Below are positions 13,767 to 21,831 of a stretch of DNA of 24,953 bases, piece after piece. Position 1 is the first letter of the stretch. Each line of letters opens with the position of its first letter. The notes under the pieces were generated by a model, which was not told where the DNA came from, did not search any database, and saw only the letters and a program-made list of their open reading frames with translations. A program made the translations under genes and the position numbers. The stretch is from PALSA-1296 sp038322815 (GTDB lineage Bacteria; Bacteroidota; Ignavibacteria; Palsa-1295): assembly GCA_038322815.1 (NCBI GenBank), contig JBBQGG010000045.1, positions 1-24,953 on the forward strand. The letters run 5' to 3'.

Positions 13767-14084
13767 TTATACCTGAGTTGTCGTAATCTCGATCTCAACA
13801 AATCCTTCAGAAATCCTGATTGGGTAGATAGGTATTCTCGGACCTGAGCCGGGCCAGGTTAATGAGCCGTCCCGAAGGGAGAAGACCCAAGAATGCTCAG
13901 GGCAGGTGATCTCATCATCGAAGACCCATCCATCAGCCATGGATACTCCCTGATGTGGGCACATCGCGCCGCAGGAATAAAGCTTTCCTTCTGAGCGCAT
14001 CACAAGGATCTTTTTATCCTCGATATTTGTGCAAAGAATTTTGCCGGGCGTGAGTTCTTCAATTTTGAAAACAGGGTACCACAT
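13767..14084 (-). CDS. Rieske [2Fe-2S] ferredoxin-like protein
   Basis: A 105-residue single-domain Rieske protein. The cluster motifs are CPHQG (Cys and His ligands, in SCGAMCPHQGVSM) and CPEHSW (Cys-x2-His), followed by FSLRDGSLTW and a proline loop (WPGSGPRIPIYPIRI). It has no signal peptide, so it is probably a cytoplasmic electron carrier like the ferredoxin parts of ring-hydroxylating or nitrite reductase systems. The frame is open to 14165, but the extra 27 residues look nothing like the family. A minus-strand TATTTTTG box at 14113-14120 would start transcription just inside them, so MWYPVFK at 14084 is preferred. It is divergent from a triheme cytochrome c, and the two may share a redox role. 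Confidence 0.85.
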   Translation of the reverse strand: MWYPVFKIEELTPGKILCTNIEDKKILVMRSEGKLYSCGAMCPHQGVSMADGWVFDDEITCPEHSWVFSLRDGSLTWPGSGPRIPIYPIRISEGFVEIEITTTQV

Positions 14085-14112
14085 TTTAGTATTTTTGTAT
14101 TGAGTTGTTTTG

Positions 14113-14148
14113 CAAAAATACGGTATCGCGGAGCCGACTGTACGTTTG
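14113..14148. promoter_or_regulatory. Divergent promoter pair (Rieske / cytochrome c)
   Basis: A minus-strand TATTTTTG box (14113-14120) and a plus-strand TACGTTTG box (14141-14148) both match TAnnTTTG exactly and lie back to back, 20 bases apart. They would give short leaders to the Rieske gene (start 14084) and the cytochrome gene (start 14183). Clear -33 elements were not found. Confidence 0.5.
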
Positions 14149-14182
14149 CTCCAAATTCTGATCATTTACTAATTATTTCCCC

Positions 14183-15430
14183 ATGAAAAAATTCTTAAAG
14201 ATAATCGGTATTATTCTGGGTATTCTCGTATTGCTTGTTGGAGGTTTTATCCTGTATCTGAATTTTGCAGGGTTACCTGTCTACGGCGACGTGAAGCGTC
14301 CTGAAATAAAAGTAGAAGTAACGGCAGAACGGGTGATGCGCGGCAAGAAATTCGTAACAATGCTCTGTGCCGGTTGTCACCAGAATCCTGTGACAGGAAA
14401 ACTTACCGGACAGCATCTGACCGATATGGGGGCGTTCGGTGAGATCTATTCACAGAATCTGACTCAGGACCCGAATGTCGGAATAGCAAATTGGAAAGAC
14501 GGAGAGATCATCTATTTTCTCCGTACCGGAGTTCATCGCGACGGCCGCTATGTGCCGCCTTATATGCCGAAGCTTCCGAACCTTGCCGAAGAAGATATGA
14601 TGAGCATCATAGCATTCTTGCGAAGCTCTGATCAGTTAGTTCAGGCAGATCCTACACCCGATACAGCTTGCAAGCCATCTATCTTAGCAAAATTATTAGC
14701 ACGGGTTGCATTTAGTCCGTTAGAATATCCTAAGACTGCTATCACCGTTCCGGCACAGGATGATAAATTAAAGATCGGCAGATATTTTGTTGCGAATCTT
14801 GGCTGTTATCAATGTCACTCCGCAGATTTCAAGACCAATAAGGAAGTTGATATTGAAAACTCTAAAGGATTTTTAGGCGGCGGGAATGAATTATTAGATG
14901 CAAGCGGCAGGAAAATGTATGTGCCGAATATTACCGCTGATAAAGAATATGGTATCGGGAAATTAAGTGAAGCAGAATTTATACGAGTGGTACGTGACGG
15001 ATTCCGCCCGGATAATTCTCCGGTTCGATTTCCGATGGAGCGATATGTAGAATTAACGGATGCCGAAATATCCGGTATCTATGCTTATATCCATTCGATG
15101 CCGGCATTAGCAACACCGAATAAACATTTTGAAGCGAACGATGCAGGTAAATTCGCCACGCAAGGTGAGATGATCTATAAGAAATATTCCTGCTTTTCCT
15201 GCCATGGAAATGCCGGCATCGGCACCTGCGATCTCCGCGAAGCATACCATAAATATGGAAGCAACGATTCACTTATCACTTGGATAAAGGATCCTTCAAA
15301 GATAAAACCGGGTTCGAAGATGCCTACCTGGCAAGGTGTCATTAAAGATGAAGAATATGTTCCGCTGGCAGAATATGTAAGGCTTCTGGGCGAGAGGAGA
15401 AATTCTGCGCCGGCGACATCAGCAAAATAG
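14183..15430 (+). CDS. Membrane-anchored triheme cytochrome c
   Basis: 415 residues. A signal anchor at ~6-27 (KIIGIILGILVLLVGGFIL) leaves the remainder in the periplasm. Three c-type haem sites are visible: CAGCH (62-66), CYQCH (208-212) and CFSCH (337-341). Candidate axial methionines follow each in PPYMP (M128), RFPMERY (M285) and SKMPTW (M380). Thus there are three consecutive cytochrome c domains of about 130 residues, as in the cytochrome subunits of alcohol or sorbose dehydrogenases and related electron-transfer chains. No dehydrogenase partner is encoded nearby, so the electron donor is unknown. It is divergent from the Rieske gene. Two further cysteines (C163, C349) could form a disulfide. 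Confidence 0.9.
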   Translation: MKKFLKIIGIILGILVLLVGGFILYLNFAGLPVYGDVKRPEIKVEVTAERVMRGKKFVTMLCAGCHQNPVTGKLTGQHLTDMGAFGEIYSQNLTQDPNVGIANWKDGEIIYFLRTGVHRDGRYVPPYMPKLPNLAEEDMMSIIAFLRSSDQLVQADPTPDTACKPSILAKLLARVAFSPLEYPKTAITVPAQDDKLKIGRYFVANLGCYQCHSADFKTNKEVDIENSKGFLGGGNELLDASGRKMYVPNITADKEYGIGKLSEAEFIRVVRDGFRPDNSPVRFPMERYVELTDAEISGIYAYIHSMPALATPNKHFEANDAGKFATQGEMIYKKYSCFSCHGNAGIGTCDLREAYHKYGSNDSLITWIKDPSKIKPGSKMPTWQGVIKDEEYVPLAEYVRLLGERRNSAPATSAK

Positions 15431-15452
15431 GATTTGAAATTTCTTCTCCTCC

Positions 15453-15476
15453 CATTTCGTTTGGCTCCTCGAAATG
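15453..15476 (+). promoter_or_regulatory. Hairpin covering the start codon of the CCA-adding enzyme gene
   Basis: CATTTCG (15453-15459), a 10-base loop and CGAAATG (15470-15476) are perfectly complementary; the right arm ends with the ATG. It may lower translation initiation. The 7-bp stem is modest. Confidence 0.3.
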
Positions 15477-16928
15477 ATAACGAAATTTCCTATAACCGAG
15501 CCGATGCTTGTTGCTATCGGACAGATCGCCGATGATGCCGGAATTGCTGCGTATGTAGTCGGCGGATTTGTTCGCGACGTATTGCTTAAACGCGGCAATG
15601 ATCGTGATATTGATATTACGGTTATCGGAGACGGCGTTGGATTTGCAAAACGCGTTGCGAAAGAATTTCCCGGATCGCAGCTTTCAGTGTATGAGAAATT
15701 CAGAACAGCATTAATTGAGATCGGTGAATTAAAAATTGAGATCGTCGGAGCAAGAAGAGAATCCTATCGCTCCGATTCCCGCAATCCGATAACTGAAGAG
15801 GGAACACTTGAAGAAGATCTATCGCGCCGCGATTTCACTGTTAATGCATTAGCTGTCAGTTTAAATTCTGCAACAATTGGAAATATAACCGATCTCTTCA
15901 ACGGCTTAACTGATCTTGATTCGCGGATACTCCGCACACCGCTTGATCCCGTTGTGACCTTTGAAGATGACCCGCTGCGCATGATGCGAGCCGCACGGTT
16001 TGCAGCACAGCTTGAATTTATGGTTGTCTCCGAAGCGCTTGATGCAATCTATAAAATGCGAGAGCGGATCTCGATCGTTTCGCAAGAAAGAATTTCTGAC
16101 GAATTTGTAAAGATCATGTCGTCAAGAATTCCGAGTCTTGGAATAAATATTTTATTCGAGACCGAATTGCTCGATATTATTTTTCCTGAGATCGCAAATT
16201 TAAGCGGCGTTGATCTGAAAACGGTCGGCGTCGAAGAATATGCTCATAAGGATGTTTATAAGCATACAATGCGCGTCTTAGATAATATGGCAGAAATGTC
16301 AGATAATGTCTGGCTCCGTTTTGCGGCGTTATTGCATGATGTTGCTAAACCAAAGACAAAGGCATTCCGCGAGGGGATCGGCTGGACGTTTTATGGGCAC
16401 GATCATATTGGAGCGAGATGGGTGCAGAAGATTTTCCGGCGGATGAAATTGCCGATGGAAGCGGCAAAATATGTTGAGAAACTTGTGAGGCTTCACATGC
16501 GGCCGATGGCATTGGTTGATGAAGGCGTCACCGATTCTGCAGTTCGCCGAGTCCTTTTTGAAGTAGGGGATGAAATTGATGATCTTTTGACACTTTGCCG
16601 GGCAGATATTACTTCGAAGAACCCCAGGCTGATAAAAAAATATCAGGCAAATTACGATCAGGTAGCTGCGAAGATGATCGAAGTTGAGGAAAAAGATCAG
16701 ATGAGGGCGTTTCAATCGCCTGTTCGCGGGGAGGAGATCATGGCTATCTGTAATCTGCCGCCATCGAAAACAGTGGGGATATTGAAACATGCTATTGAAG
16801 AAGCGATTATTGAAGGTGAAATTCCGAATGAGTATGAGGCAGCAAAAACATATATGCTTCAGATCAAAGATAAGATCGTTGCTGAGAATCCCCTAACGGA
16901 AAGGGAGAAAGCGAGAACTGTAAATTGA
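15474..16928 (+). CDS. CCA-adding enzyme / poly(A) polymerase family nucleotidyltransferase with HD domain
   Basis: 484 residues, class II nucleotidyltransferase head. The motifs are VVGGFVRDVLL (GGxVRD, 30-35) and RDIDITVIG with the two metal-binding Asp at 45 and 47. RRDFTVNALA (118-127) and EDDPLRMMRAARFA (165-177) follow, as in enzymes that add CCA to tRNA 3' ends. The second half carries an HD domain (HKDVYKHTMRVLD, LLHDVAKPKT with HD at 288-289, GHDHIGA). CCA enzymes and poly(A) polymerases share these parts; a conventional tRNA CCA-adding role is likeliest, but the poly(A) alternative cannot be excluded by eye. It stands alone, 43 bases after the cytochrome gene, with its start in a small hairpin. 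Confidence 0.88.
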   Translation: MITKFPITEPMLVAIGQIADDAGIAAYVVGGFVRDVLLKRGNDRDIDITVIGDGVGFAKRVAKEFPGSQLSVYEKFRTALIEIGELKIEIVGARRESYRSDSRNPITEEGTLEEDLSRRDFTVNALAVSLNSATIGNITDLFNGLTDLDSRILRTPLDPVVTFEDDPLRMMRAARFAAQLEFMVVSEALDAIYKMRERISIVSQERISDEFVKIMSSRIPSLGINILFETELLDIIFPEIANLSGVDLKTVGVEEYAHKDVYKHTMRVLDNMAEMSDNVWLRFAALLHDVAKPKTKAFREGIGWTFYGHDHIGARWVQKIFRRMKLPMEAAKYVEKLVRLHMRPMALVDEGVTDSAVRRVLFEVGDEIDDLLTLCRADITSKNPRLIKKYQANYDQVAAKMIEVEEKDQMRAFQSPVRGEEIMAICNLPPSKTVGILKHAIEEAIIEGEIPNEYEAAKTYMLQIKDKIVAENPLTEREKARTVN

Positions 16929-17119
16929 GAAAAGGTCTAAAGAAGTCTCAGAAATATTGCAATTCCTTAACCATTTGCATTGTTAAACAGAACTTAAAAT
17001 AAAATGCCTTTTCAATCGTCTTTAGTAGAATACGCCCTTAAATATTATCTTAATTTTAAATAAAAAAATCGGGCTATTTCATTGAAACGTAGTAACATAT
17101 TCACCGTAGAGTGCCGATA

Positions 17120-18481
17120 ATGAAAACGCTACTTATACTTCTCCTTCTCGGATTTGCCTCGGCCACTTATGGTCAGCAGCGCATGACGGGTTCCAATGCT
17201 ATCACACTTGATCAGGCAATCAGGATTGCGCTTGACAGCAATTATACTGCGCAAACTGCGACAAATAACCTTACTATTGCTCAATATCAAAGTACAAAGG
17301 CAAATGATAATCTTTTGCCTACGGCAACGGCGACAGGCAGTTATGGGTATCGTCATTATATTACTAAACAATTTAGAACGGGGTTCGATACTAGTCTTGG
17401 AATCATAAATGTTTTGCAAAACCCGAATGATCATTCCGTGACATATGGGATTGGCGCGAACGTCAATATTTTTAATGGCGGTTATGATGCTTCAAATATT
17501 CGGACTGCAAGATATAATCTTGACGCAGCAAAATATAATCAGAAGTGGGTTCGTCAGCAAGTTGCTTTCAATGTAGTCTCTGCATATATTAATGTCTTGC
17601 GTACGAAAGAACTAGTCGCCACAAATGAACAAACTCTTGCTGAATCAAAGTCGCAGCTTGATCGGATAAAAGGACTTTTTTCCGCGGGTTCAGTGCCGGT
17701 GATTCAAGTATATCAGCAGGAAGCTATTGTCGGTCAGCAGGAAGTTCAAACAATTGCGTCACGCAATAATTATATGAACGCAAAAACCGATCTATTATAT
17801 CTTTTAAATATTTCACCTGATGCATATAACAATTATGATGTGAGTTTGAGCGGCATAGACACCTCGCTCACTTCACTGAAAAATAAGGAAATGACAGTTC
17901 TGCCGACACCTGCAGTTGTTTCTTCTCTTTTAGATACTCGCGAAGATTTTTTATCTCTGCGTTCCTCTATCTCATCTTCTGAAGCTGCTATCGGCTTGAC
18001 ACGGGCAGCTCTTTTACCAAGGCTTAGCGCAAGTTTTGGTCTTGCAGGCTTTGGCAGTAATACCCAGTTGTCGTCTATTCAACTACAGCATTATCTTAAC
18101 GGTGGATTGAACCTCAGTATCCCACTTTATGATGCGGCGCAAAATAGATTACAGATTGATATTCAGGAAGTTCAGCTGGAAACAAGTAGAGTTAATTTGG
18201 AGCAATCCCAGCAACTATTCCGCAGTGATATTGCTAAAGCGCAAAACAATCTTTCATCTGCACAGCAAATTCTTACTGCAACAGAATCAGAATTGCGTTC
18301 AGCCGAAGAGAGTCTACGCTCTGCATCTGAAAGGCTTCGACTTGGCGCAGGCATCCAATTAGATGTGATCATCGCAGAGACTCAGGCTCTTACAGCACGT
18401 ACTGATCGTGTAAATGCCGTCTATAGTTATTTATTTGCCACCAGGCAACTTGAGTATCTTTTAGGCAAGACCAATTATTAA
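17120..18481 (+). CDS. TolC family outer-membrane efflux protein
   Basis: 453 residues. ATG at 17120 directly starts a signal peptide (MKTLLILLLLGFASATYG, then QQ); GTG at 17111 would only add three residues. The mature protein shows the family pattern: ITLDQAIRIALDSN at the N-terminus, long heptad-rich helices (VATNEQTLAESKSQLDRIKG, LFSAGSVP) and a second copy of the helical hairpin (LSSAQQILTATESELRSAEE, then LGAGIQLDVIIAE). TolC proteins form trimeric outer-membrane and periplasmic tunnels. It leads an operon with an adaptor, ATPase and two permeases. The 190-bp upstream region is AT-rich with a TTTCATTGAAA palindrome (17077-17087) but no clear TAnnTTTG box. Confidence 0.9.
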   Translation: MKTLLILLLLGFASATYGQQRMTGSNAITLDQAIRIALDSNYTAQTATNNLTIAQYQSTKANDNLLPTATATGSYGYRHYITKQFRTGFDTSLGIINVLQNPNDHSVTYGIGANVNIFNGGYDASNIRTARYNLDAAKYNQKWVRQQVAFNVVSAYINVLRTKELVATNEQTLAESKSQLDRIKGLFSAGSVPVIQVYQQEAIVGQQEVQTIASRNNYMNAKTDLLYLLNISPDAYNNYDVSLSGIDTSLTSLKNKEMTVLPTPAVVSSLLDTREDFLSLRSSISSSEAAIGLTRAALLPRLSASFGLAGFGSNTQLSSIQLQHYLNGGLNLSIPLYDAAQNRLQIDIQEVQLETSRVNLEQSQQLFRSDIAKAQNNLSSAQQILTATESELRSAEESLRSASERLRLGAGIQLDVIIAETQALTARTDRVNAVYSYLFATRQLEYLLGKTNY

Positions 18482-18512
18482 TTTTTTCTTCATCTTAAAT
18501 CGATAGTAATAT

Positions 18513-19862
18513 ATGGACACAGTCATTTCCCCCGCAAATAAACCAGCGACTACGAAGACCGTTGTCGACAAGATAAAAAAGAAAAAAAAGCGAAACCGGA
18601 TAATCTGGGCTTCATTAATTGCCTTAGTGGTCATCGTCGTTGTGCTGATAGTCGTTAAGAGTGGGAAAGAAAAAGCGGTTACGGTTCAAACGGAGAAAGC
18701 TTCTCAACGCACCATTACGGAAGTAGTACAAGCTACCGGAAAAATTCAGCCGGAAACATCAGTGAAAATTTCTCCCGAAGTATCCGGAGAAATTATCCAA
18801 CTTCCATATAAGGAAGGTGCGATCGTTACGAAAAACCAATTACTTGCCGAGATCAAACCCACGGCAATTAAGGCGCAGTATCAAGCAGGCGTCGCCCAGA
18901 TGGAGGGCTCGAAAGCTCAGGCAGAGCAGGCAAAAGCTCAGAAACTTACAGCCGATCTTACTCTTAAAAGAGCCAAACAATTACATGAGAAGGCTCTTTC
19001 ATCAGATGCAGATCTTGAGCAGGCACAGCAAGCGTATGATGTTGCCTCTGCTAATCTAAACTCTGCTCAGCACAATGTCGGATACTATCAAAATAATTTA
19101 ACCCTCTTCTCGGAAAGTCTTCGCAAGACATCGGTGCTTTCACCGATGAATGGATATGTTACAAAACTGATTTCCCAACTTGGAGAGAAAGTTGTTGGAA
19201 CAAGCCAATTCACAGGAACAGAGATCATGGTGGTCAGCGATCTTTCGGTGATGAATGCAATGGTTGATGTTGATGAAAATGACGTTGTTAATCTTAAACT
19301 TGGCGATACAGCGAGAGTGACAGTTGATGCATTTCCAAACCGGATAATCATTGGAACAGTTATCGAAGTAGCAAACAGCGCCGAGCTTAAAGGAACCGGA
19401 ACACAGGATCAATCCACTAATTTTCAAGTAAAGGTTCGTTTGGTCGGATTTGAAACAGGCGAACTTCGCCCGGGTATGAGTTGCACTGCAAAGATCGAAA
19501 CGAAGACGAAAGCCGATATTCTCACGGTTCCCATTATGGCAGTTACCAGACGTACTATAGATACAAAGAAAGATGCAACTGCAGATCAGGCATCGGAAGT
19601 CGGGAAAAAACAAAATGGATCTGAAGAAGATAAATCGCCTACGATCGTTTTTATTGTCGAGGGAGGCAGAGCAAAATCTGTTCAGGTAAAAACCGGCATC
19701 TCAAATAATTCTTATGTGGAGATTCTGGACGGACTAAAAGGCGGAGAAGAGGTGATTAAGGGAAATTACAGTGCAGTTTCGAAAGATCTCGATGATAAAA
19801 AATTGATTAAGATCGATAACGGCGGTTACGGAACAGGAAAAGTGGATGAGAAAAAGAAGTAG
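18513..19862 (+). CDS. Periplasmic adaptor (HlyD/MacA family membrane fusion protein)
   Basis: 449 residues. A lysine-rich cytoplasmic start (DKIKKKKKRNR) precedes one membrane helix at ~30-48 (IIWASLIALVVIVVVLIVV). The periplasmic part has lipoyl halves (VKISPEVSGEIIQLPYKEGA and TSVLSPMNGYVTKL) flanking a long alpha-hairpin (about residues 120-195, Ala/Gln/Lys-rich coiled coil). Beta-barrel (LGDTARVTVDAFPN) and membrane-proximal domains (PTIVFIVEGGRAK, VEILDGLKGGEEVI) follow. A charged ~35-residue insert (TKKDATADQASEVGKKQNGS and on) interrupts the membrane-proximal domain. The protein links the permeases to TolC. It lies 31 bases after tolC in the same operon. Confidence 0.9.
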   Translation: MDTVISPANKPATTKTVVDKIKKKKKRNRIIWASLIALVVIVVVLIVVKSGKEKAVTVQTEKASQRTITEVVQATGKIQPETSVKISPEVSGEIIQLPYKEGAIVTKNQLLAEIKPTAIKAQYQAGVAQMEGSKAQAEQAKAQKLTADLTLKRAKQLHEKALSSDADLEQAQQAYDVASANLNSAQHNVGYYQNNLTLFSESLRKTSVLSPMNGYVTKLISQLGEKVVGTSQFTGTEIMVVSDLSVMNAMVDVDENDVVNLKLGDTARVTVDAFPNRIIIGTVIEVANSAELKGTGTQDQSTNFQVKVRLVGFETGELRPGMSCTAKIETKTKADILTVPIMAVTRRTIDTKKDATADQASEVGKKQNGSEEDKSPTIVFIVEGGRAKSVQVKTGISNNSYVEILDGLKGGEEVIKGNYSAVSKDLDDKKLIKIDNGGYGTGKVDEKKK

Positions 19863-19877
19863 AATATCGTTTTAATT

Positions 19878-20582
19878 ATGGAACAACATACAGCAGCAAA
19901 CTCCGTTATCTTTTTAGAAGATATCTTTCGTGTCTATCAAATGGGCACTGAAGAAGTCTATGCTCTTCGCGGTGTTACTGTAGGGGTTCGGCGCAATGAG
20001 TATGTTGCCATCATGGGTCCCTCCGGTTCAGGAAAATCAACGCTGATGAATCTTATCGGATGCCTTGATACGCCAAGCTCCGGAAATTATTATTTCAACG
20101 GCGCAAATGTTGCGGGTTTGGATGATAATGAATTAGCCGAAATTCGCAATAAAGAGATCGGCTTTGTTTTTCAAACATTCAACTTGCTGCCACGCAGCGA
20201 TGCATTGCATAATGTTGAATTGCCGCTTGTCTATGCCGGCATCAAAAAAGAAGAACGTTTAGAACGTGCGTATGAAGCACTCGAAATGGTTGGCTTGTCG
20301 GATAGGGCAACTCATAAGCCCAATGAACTATCGGGTGGTCAGCGTCAGCGTGTTGCTATTGCCAGAGCGCTTGTGACGCGCCCCTCGATCCTCTTAGCCG
20401 ACGAGCCGACGGGTAATCTCGATACGAAAACAGGAGAAGACATTATGCGCTTCTTTGCTGAACTACACAGTAAAGGTAATACGATCATTCTCGTGACTCA
20501 TGAAGAGGATATTGCAATGCATGCAAATCGGATCGTACGTATCAGAGACGGAAAAGTCGAGCGTGATGAAATTACGAAATAG
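19878..20582 (+). CDS. ABC transporter ATP-binding protein (MacB/LolD type)
   Basis: 234 residues, a complete nucleotide-binding domain. Walker A is GPSGSGKST (47-55), the Q-loop VFQTFNLLP (97-105), the signature LSGGQRQR (151-158), Walker B ILLADEPTGNLD (171-182) and the H-loop H208 in LVTHEED. The phrase VYALRGVTVGVRRNEYVAI is usual for the MacB/LolD/FtsE group, which power mechanotransmission-type export. It is separate from the permeases, unlike fused E. coli MacB. It starts 15 bases after the adaptor gene and ends 4 bases before the first permease start. Confidence 0.93.
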   Translation: MEQHTAANSVIFLEDIFRVYQMGTEEVYALRGVTVGVRRNEYVAIMGPSGSGKSTLMNLIGCLDTPSSGNYYFNGANVAGLDDNELAEIRNKEIGFVFQTFNLLPRSDALHNVELPLVYAGIKKEERLERAYEALEMVGLSDRATHKPNELSGGQRQRVAIARALVTRPSILLADEPTGNLDTKTGEDIMRFFAELHSKGNTIILVTHEEDIAMHANRIVRIRDGKVERDEITK

Positions 20583-20586
20583 ATAA

Positions 20587-21831
20587 ATGCGAATTGTTAA
20601 CGATACGCGTGAAGGTTTAACGATCGCACTGCAAGCAGTGCGGGGGAATCCCTTGCGTTCGGCGCTGACGATGTTAGGCATTATCATCGGTATCTTCACC
20701 GTTACGTTAATGGGAGCATTCCTTAACGGTATGGATCAACTTCTCCGCAAGACAGCGAGCAGTATGATGACTGAAGTTTATTTTATCGATAAATGGAGTT
20801 GGGGAGGTGGGGACTGGCGGCTGATGCGCAATCGGCCCGATATCCCTGAAGATAACCTGGCTCAATTACGAGAAAAAATGACTACGGCATCAGCATTCAG
20901 TATGTCTGTAGGAGAATGGAATCAGCAGGCAAAATTCAAAAATCGCAGCGTTGAACACATGAACGTCAGCGGTGTAGATGAAGGATATCTGCAGACGCAA
21001 TCAATGGAAATCCAATATGGAAGATTTTTTACAACCTCTGAGCTATCGAGTGCCCGACCGGTCTGTATCATAGGGTATGAAGTTGCGAACAGACTTTTTC
21101 CGAATTCTTCTCCGCTTGGTGAAGTGATTCGTGTAAGCGGTTACCCGCTTGAAATTATCGGAGTTGCAAAGAGAGTAGGCGGCTTGTTCTCAGTTTTTAC
21201 AATTGATAATACTGTTATCATGCCCTATCGCACTGTACAAAGTGCTTATGGAGTAAAACATCAGAGCGTAACAATAGCGGTCAGGGCAAAATCTATTGAG
21301 CATAAACTCGATACAAAAGATGAGATCGAATTTTATATGCGCCAGATCCGCCATTTAAAACCTAATGATCAATTAAATTTCGGAATTAATAACCAGGATG
21401 TGTTTAATCAGCAAATTGACGGACTTACAAGTATACTTTCGATTGTGGGATTTCTAATAACAGGATTGGCTCTGTTAGTTGGCGGCATCAGTATTATGAA
21501 TATCATGTTCGTCAGCGTTAAAGAGCGTACAAGGGAGATCGGCATACGTAAAGCTATCGGTGCGACCCGCCGTTCTCTTATCATTCAATTTTTATCTGAA
21601 GCTACCATGCTTTCACTTGCAGCCGGATGTGTTGCGCTTGCTTTAGCTTATCCGGTGACCGTACTTGTAAATAATCTTTTACTTGCCGATTCCGATTTAC
21701 AAATAGGATTTCCTCTGGAGTATGCAGGAATCGGATTAGGACTTGCTATAGCAGTAGGAATTCTCTTTGGAATTACACCGGCATTAAAGGCATCGCGCCT
21801 TGATCCGGTAGATGCGCTACGATATGAATAA
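20587..21831 (+). CDS. ABC transporter permease, MacB-like (first)
   Basis: 414 residues with the MacB/FtsX layout. The first membrane helix is at ~22-48 (LRSALTMLGIIIGIFTVTLM). A ~210-residue periplasmic MacB_PCD domain follows (SVGEWNQQAKFKNRSVEHMN, then GEVIRVSGYPLEIIGV). Three membrane helices carry the family's coupling phrase RTREIGIRKAIGATRRSLI and end in GITPALKASRLDPVDALRYE. It shares its last base with the start of the second permease gene (TAATG at 21829-21833), so the two are translated together and probably form a heterodimer driven by the single ATPase. Confidence 0.92.
   Translation: MRIVNDTREGLTIALQAVRGNPLRSALTMLGIIIGIFTVTLMGAFLNGMDQLLRKTASSMMTEVYFIDKWSWGGGDWRLMRNRPDIPEDNLAQLREKMTTASAFSMSVGEWNQQAKFKNRSVEHMNVSGVDEGYLQTQSMEIQYGRFFTTSELSSARPVCIIGYEVANRLFPNSSPLGEVIRVSGYPLEIIGVAKRVGGLFSVFTIDNTVIMPYRTVQSAYGVKHQSVTIAVRAKSIEHKLDTKDEIEFYMRQIRHLKPNDQLNFGINNQDVFNQQIDGLTSILSIVGFLITGLALLVGGISIMNIMFVSVKERTREIGIRKAIGATRRSLIIQFLSEATMLSLAAGCVALALAYPVTVLVNNLLLADSDLQIGFPLEYAGIGLGLAIAVGILFGITPALKASRLDPVDALRYE

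Noticed and set aside
13514..13801. 95-residue minus-strand ORF
   Set aside because: Its middle (VILSGSEESELSE, then FFVSLLLTQND) is a translation of the inverted repeat at 13637-13723, a frequent false gene of this kind. It overlaps the end of the Rieske gene.
14085..14165. Longer N-terminus for the Rieske protein (ATG at 14165)
   Set aside because: The added residues do not look like the family, and a TAnnTTTG box lies inside this stretch on the coding strand.
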